Source: Candidatus Stackebrandtia faecavium
Lineage (GTDB): Bacteria; Actinomycetota; Actinomycetes; Mycobacteriales; Micromonosporaceae
Length of the DNA: 64,000 bases
Assembly (NCBI GenBank): GCA_019112895.1
Contig: DXIM01000062.1
Coordinates: forward strand, 54,344-118,343
Direction: 5' to 3'
Part shown: in pieces, positions 60,090 to 64,000 of the stretch
Layout of the letters: every line of letters starts with the position of its first letter
How positions within the stretch are numbered: the stretch's first letter is position 1
Notes under the pieces: generated by a model
The model's database searches: none
Told to the model about the DNA's origin: nothing
What the model saw: the letters and a program-made list of their open reading frames with translations, nothing else
Program-made: the position numbers and the translations under genes

Positions 60090-60635
60090 ATGACCGGTCG
60101 TGGGCAGTCCTCAGGCAACGCCGCTTCCTTTGTGCGGTCAGCGATCTACAAGACGTTCTACAGCCTGCCTAAGCCGCTGAAGCGTCGAATCGTGCGAGTC
60201 GTGGCGCCCACCTATACCGTCGGCGCCGTCATGATGGTGTATTCGCCCGATAAGACACGGTTGTTGCTTCTTCGCCAGCCTCCAGGGCACGGCTGGGGCC
60301 TGCCCGCGGGGCTGCTGAATCGTGGCGAACGCCCCGAAACGGCAGCCGTACGGGAACTGGGCGAAGAAACCGGTATCAAGCTGACCATCGACGACATCGA
60401 GCTCGCCTCGCCGAACGCGATCGTCCACGCGCGGGGCCGCTGGGTCGACATGGTTTTCACCACGACTTTGGTCCCTGAAGACGTCACGCTCGAAGTCGAC
60501 GGCGCCGAGGTCTGGGAGGCACAGTGGCATCGACTCGATGCACTGCCGCCGATCACCGTCGCCGCCTCGCGGCTACTCGCGCACTACGGCATCGGCCCCT
60601 ACGCCGACTACCCCGCGGACGCACGCATCGACTGA
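60090..60635 (+). CDS. NUDIX hydrolase
   Basis: GLPAGLLNRGERPETAAVRELGEETGI Nudix box. Confidence 0.94.
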   Translation: MTGRGQSSGNAASFVRSAIYKTFYSLPKPLKRRIVRVVAPTYTVGAVMMVYSPDKTRLLLLRQPPGHGWGLPAGLLNRGERPETAAVRELGEETGIKLTIDDIELASPNAIVHARGRWVDMVFTTTLVPEDVTLEVDGAEVWEAQWHRLDALPPITVAASRLLAHYGIGPYADYPADARID

Positions 60636-60725
60636 GCCCGGCCAGGACCAATGCCTTCCGGCCGGACTCGGACGCACACGCTAGGCTCGGTACCTGCTAA
60701 CAACGCCGACGGAAAGGATCGCGCC

Positions 60726-61007
60726 GTGATCACCGCGATCGTGCTCATAGAATGCGCCACCGACTCCATTCCGGAGGTCGCCGAAACCATCGCGAACCTA
60801 GATGGGGTCAGCGAGGTGTACTCCACTGCCGGCAACGTCGATTTGATCGCGGTGGTGCGGGTGCGCGAGTTCGATCAAACAGCCGACGTGATCGCCGGAG
60901 GCATCAGCAAGGTGCCTGGGGTATCCGACACCGAAACCCATATTGCGTTCCGGGCTTATTCAAAGCACGACCTCGAAGAAACCTTCGAGATCGGCTTTTC
61001 CGACTAG
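60726..61007 (+). CDS. Stand-alone Lrp/AsnC ligand-binding (RAM) domain protein
   Basis: VITAIVLIECATDSIPEVAETIANLDGVSEVYSTAGNVDLIAVVRV...GVSDTETHIAFRAYSKHD; GTG start after ggaaagg. Confidence 0.88.
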   Translation: MITAIVLIECATDSIPEVAETIANLDGVSEVYSTAGNVDLIAVVRVREFDQTADVIAGGISKVPGVSDTETHIAFRAYSKHDLEETFEIGFSD

Positions 61008-61021
61008 CTACGCCCTGGCGG

Positions 61022-61951
61022 TCAGCTCACCACCGCGCCCTCGTGCGGCCGTATCGGCATGCATCCGCATTTGGGATGCGGTGTCCATGTGCGGCGAATC
61101 ATCGTCAACGACGGACGGACCTGAACCGTGGCCGCCTCCGCTTCGCAATGTTCGCCATCGATGTGTTGCAGCACCGACGAGGCGATGATCGCCGCGGAGA
61201 GGCCCCGCACGGTCGCCTCGATCGGCTCGCCCTCGTCATTATCGAAACCGACCGCGGTACGCCATTGCGGCACAGCATCGAGATGGTGGAGCTCCACACA
61301 CCGCACGCACGGGCCCCGACCGGGTTGGACCAGCGGCCCGACGTTGACGAGACCATCCATGATGTTCACGGACAGATAGGGACGCTCGCGACGCGCGTGA
61401 GCTCTCGCCGTCAGTACCGACGGCTGCGAAGAATTGATCAATACCGTTAGCGTCGCCTTGCTGCGTCGGCTCTCGTTAGCGCACCACACGCGCCCCAACT
61501 CGGATTCCCGCAGGATCTCCGCGGCTCGCTGCGCCAAACGTCCCGTGCCGTTGACAAACACCCGTTGCCGACGCCGACGCGCCAGGACGGGGCCGGGTGC
61601 TTTTCCTCGGCGCAAGACGAGCGCCTGCGTTTCCGGTGTCAACGGTGAACGTCGGTCCGCTCCCGTCCCGTCCGGCGACAAAGCATCGGTGTCTAGAAGG
61701 AGTCCCGCCCCGCGAAGCTGCTCCAACATGGCTGTCGCATGCTCCATGCGAACCCCCAGCCGCTTCGCGGTGACGGCGTACGCGGCCTCGTCAAGCCACG
61801 TGTCGAGCCGGTCCAGAAGTTCAATAAACCTCTTGTCGGGCAACTCCAGCTGCAGGGCCAGTTCGGGGTCACTTCCCAGCTGCACCGAAGTACCGGGAAG
61901 GCTAAACCGACAAAGGCCAGGAAGTAGTCTAAAACGTCGCATGACAGACAT
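61022..61951 (-). CDS. ThiF/E1-like or TOMM leader-peptide-binding-like protein
   Basis: VFVNGTGRLAQRAAEILRESELGRVWCAN; GPCVRCVELHHLDAVPQWRT; C-terminal HPKCGCMP; start at 61951 or 61942. Confidence 0.6.
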   Translation of the reverse strand: MSVMRRFRLLPGLCRFSLPGTSVQLGSDPELALQLELPDKRFIELLDRLDTWLDEAAYAVTAKRLGVRMEHATAMLEQLRGAGLLLDTDALSPDGTGADRRSPLTPETQALVLRRGKAPGPVLARRRRQRVFVNGTGRLAQRAAEILRESELGRVWCANESRRSKATLTVLINSSQPSVLTARAHARRERPYLSVNIMDGLVNVGPLVQPGRGPCVRCVELHHLDAVPQWRTAVGFDNDEGEPIEATVRGLSAAIIASSVLQHIDGEHCEAEAATVQVRPSLTMIRRTWTPHPKCGCMPIRPHEGAVVS

Positions 61952-62076
61952 ATTGCCAAGGCGTAGGTTAAGCCACGGTAAAGTGACAGAGGCGACTTTT
62001 TCGATGCGCGATGAGTCGAGCCGCAAAGTGCCCGCCCGGTTCAATACCGGACGGGCACTCGCTACAGCAACAGCTA

Positions 62077-62676
62077 TTAGAATCCGCAGACTTTCCACTC
62101 ACCGTCTTCGAGAACGACATCGACAGTCTCAGGGTCTTCACCCTCCGCTTTCACGGTGACAGTGCCCTCGTTACCGTCTTCGGACTCGTCAATGATTTCC
62201 CAGTCCTTGAGGTCTTCGTCTTCCCACCCTTTGAAGAAGTCTTCCTCGCTCGCACCGGCATCAAGAGCATCGTCGATCTGGTCGCGCTGCTTCTTACAAA
62301 AGCTGTCCTTCACGCCATCCAGGTCACGGTTCTCCATGGCCTGGACAAGGGACTTCACCGGCGTGCTCGGTCCGCCACCGGACAGGGCGAACACCAAGAC
62401 AATGGCCAGCACCACGACGAAGAATCCGCCGACACCGATGCCGATGAATAGGCCAGTTTTGTTCTTCGGCGGCTGGCCCGGCATTCCTCCTTGCGGCGGG
62501 AATCCTCCGGGTGGAGGCCCCTGAGGCGGGTAACCACCGGGGCCTGGAGGGGGCCCCTGTGGCGGGTAACCACCGGGCGGTTGCTGCGGATAACCGCCCT
62601 GACCTTGCGGCGGGTAACCCCCGGGAGGCTGCTGGTTCGGGTCAGGGAATTGACCGCCCTGCGGCGGATAGGTCAT
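62077..62676 (-). CDS. Membrane protein with PPGGYPPQG-repeat N-terminus and extracytoplasmic DUF4878/lumazine-binding-like domain
   Basis: Pro/Gly/Gln repeats, one TM (GLFIGIGVGGFFVVVLAIVLVFAL), C-terminal EGEDPETVDVVLEDGEWKVCGF. Confidence 0.7.
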   Translation of the reverse strand: MTYPPQGGQFPDPNQQPPGGYPPQGQGGYPQQPPGGYPPQGPPPGPGGYPPQGPPPGGFPPQGGMPGQPPKNKTGLFIGIGVGGFFVVVLAIVLVFALSGGGPSTPVKSLVQAMENRDLDGVKDSFCKKQRDQIDDALDAGASEEDFFKGWEDEDLKDWEIIDESEDGNEGTVTVKAEGEDPETVDVVLEDGEWKVCGF

Positions 62677-62867
62677 AACTGCTCCTCAAATACCGGAAGA
62701 ACCGGGAAGTCTGGTGTAGAGACCACGGACTGGCCGGCGCACGTACCCACGGGCACACCGCCAGCAAGCGGACATTAGACGATTTCAATGCGGATTCTAG
62801 CGAGCCCTGCAAGCGTCCCGGTCACCGCGATGGGACGCGCACACCACCGGTGCGACGACCGACACGA

Positions 62868-62899
62868 AAAAGGCCGGTCAGCAGTGTGACCGGCCTTTT
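62868..62899 (-). terminator. Rho-independent terminator for the ctaC/ctaF transcript
   Basis: aaaaggccggtca-gcagtg-tgaccggcctttt; T-run on the minus strand downstream of ctaF. Confidence 0.88.
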
Positions 62900-62910
62900 C
62901 TTAAAGTCGT

Positions 62911-63333
62911 TTACAGCTCTGCGCGGCGAGTACCGGAGTAGTACTCGAACAGGAGCCCCGCGGTCGCCATGATCACCGCGGCGAAGCCGGCAATCATGAG
63001 CCACGTGAACCAGTACGCCACGCCGACACCAGTCAAGGTCACCGCGAGCGCCAGGCCGAACGGCCAGTAGCTACCGGGCGAGAAGAACCCGACATCGCCG
63101 GCGGCATCGGCTATCTCGCCATCGGCGCGGTCTTCGGGACGCGGGTCGATACGGCGCGCGATGAAGGCGGCAAAACCCCAGATCATGCCCGTCAGCGTGC
63201 CCGACAGCAACAGCGCCACGAACCCGATGTATTCGATGCTTCCGCCGTCATACCAGGTCCACCATCCATAGACAGCGCCGAACAGGTACAGGCTGCCCGT
63301 GACGACGCCAAAAACGGCTGCTTCGGTTTTCAC
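62911..63333 (-). CDS. ctaF: Actinobacterial cytochrome c oxidase subunit IV
   Basis: MKTEAAVFGVVTGSLYLFGAVYGWWTWYDGGSIEYIGFVALLLSGTLTGMIWGF...ADAAGDVGFFSPGSYWPFGLA. Confidence 0.93.
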   Translation of the reverse strand: MKTEAAVFGVVTGSLYLFGAVYGWWTWYDGGSIEYIGFVALLLSGTLTGMIWGFAAFIARRIDPRPEDRADGEIADAAGDVGFFSPGSYWPFGLALAVTLTGVGVAYWFTWLMIAGFAAVIMATAGLLFEYYSGTRRAEL

Positions 63334-63347
63334 CTAGGCGCTCCCCT

Positions 63348-64000
63348 CTAGCTAACCGTGCCCGCGTTGGGCTTGGTGTCGAATGGTTTCGTCGTGGTGG
63401 CGTACGGGTCCTGGCCGATCGATTCCAAAGCGTCGGCCGTCGACATGCCCTCTTGACGGGCTTCCAGGTAAGCCTCGTAGTCCTCACTGGAGACGGCACG
63501 CATCTCGAAGTTCATCATCGAGTGGTAAGCGCCACACAACTCGGCGCAGCGGCCAACGTAGGCGCCCTCTTCTTCGATCGTGACTTCGAACATATTGTCC
63601 TCGCCCGGCATGACGTCCTGCTTGAACAGCAGGTCCGGAACCCAGAACGAGTGGATGACGTCTTTAGAGACCTCGTTGAACCGAAGCCGTTCATCGGTCG
63701 GGACGACCAGAATCGGGATGGTGTCGCTCGTGCCCACCGTCTTAACCGGATCCTCGGGGCCATCGCCATCGGGGTCAGTCTCTGGGTACGAGAATTCCCA
63801 GTTCCATTTGAAGGCCGTGACGGTAACTTCGCGATCTGGGTTCTCACTCAAGTGGGTGATGTCCGTCTGGATCACCGCGGTGTAGTAGAAGAGCACGGAG
63901 ATGGCCAAGAACGGCGTGACCGTGAACAGCAGCTCCATCGGCAGGTTGTAACGCGTCTGGACTGGCAGTTCGTCACTCTTCTTGCGGTACCGGATAATGC
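63348..64000 (-). CDS. ctaC: Cytochrome c oxidase subunit II (5' part beyond window)
   Basis: RYNLPMELLFTVTPFLAISVLFYYTAV...FKWNWEFSY...DVIHSFWVPDLLFKQDVMPG...YVGRCAELCGAYHSMMNFEM CuA motif; reading frame open to the window end. Confidence 0.95.
   Translation of the reverse strand, partial: IIRYRKKSDELPVQTRYNLPMELLFTVTPFLAISVLFYYTAVIQTDITHLSENPDREVTVTAFKWNWEFSYPETDPDGDGPEDPVKTVGTSDTIPILVVPTDERLRFNEVSKDVIHSFWVPDLLFKQDVMPGEDNMFEVTIEEEGAYVGRCAELCGAYHSMMNFEMRAVSSEDYEAYLEARQEGMSTADALESIGQDPYATTTKPFDTKPNAGTVS

Noticed and set aside
62490-62676. PPGGYPPQG tandem repeats as a possible satellite repeat
   Set aside because: Low-complexity coding repeats in a common class of actinobacterial membrane proteins; not a DNA-level repeat element.
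1-64000. Search for CRISPR arrays, phage or IS genes, toxin-antitoxin or classical defence modules
   Set aside because: No regularly spaced repeats, integrase/transposase motifs or defence-gene cassettes were recognised; gene content is chromosomal core plus metabolic.

Overview
64 kb of high-GC Gram-positive (Actinobacteria-like) chromosome, almost fully coding. I found no prophage, IS element, CRISPR array or confidently recognisable tRNA/rRNA. Most of it is a conserved core: dut/DUF3710/DUF3159, DUF3093/DUF4193/Cei-like, sigA, sigB-like plus DtxR/IdeR-like, nrdR-nrdJ, lexA, hflX, dapF, cobT, gcvT, pepA, qcrCAB/ctaE/ctaC/ctaF, trpD and dxs. The most distinctive accessory region is 1..11085, all on the minus strand. 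It looks like a dedicated one-carbon catabolic locus: a DmdA/GcvT-like THF-dependent demethylase, a MetF-like reductase, Fhs, FolC, an FTCD_C-type cyclohydrolase, a GntR regulator, a dimethylglycine-oxidase-like FAD/GcvT fusion, EtfB/EtfA and an IclR regulator. I propose it demethylates glycine betaine, DMSP or a related onium compound via tetrahydrofolate, with electrons passed to ETF. Other points of interest: a Rel/Spo homologue with an intact hydrolase but apparently degenerate synthetase, a split RibD pair coupled to a rhodanese, paired NrdR boxes and tandem SOS boxes, a domain-permuted lipoate ligase, a solitary ThiF/TOMM-like protein, a DnaQ-UvrC fusion, long loopless perfect palindromes, and a 68-nt identity tract between two sigma factor genes. 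All calls were made by reading the sequence and the supplied translations; no database search was run.
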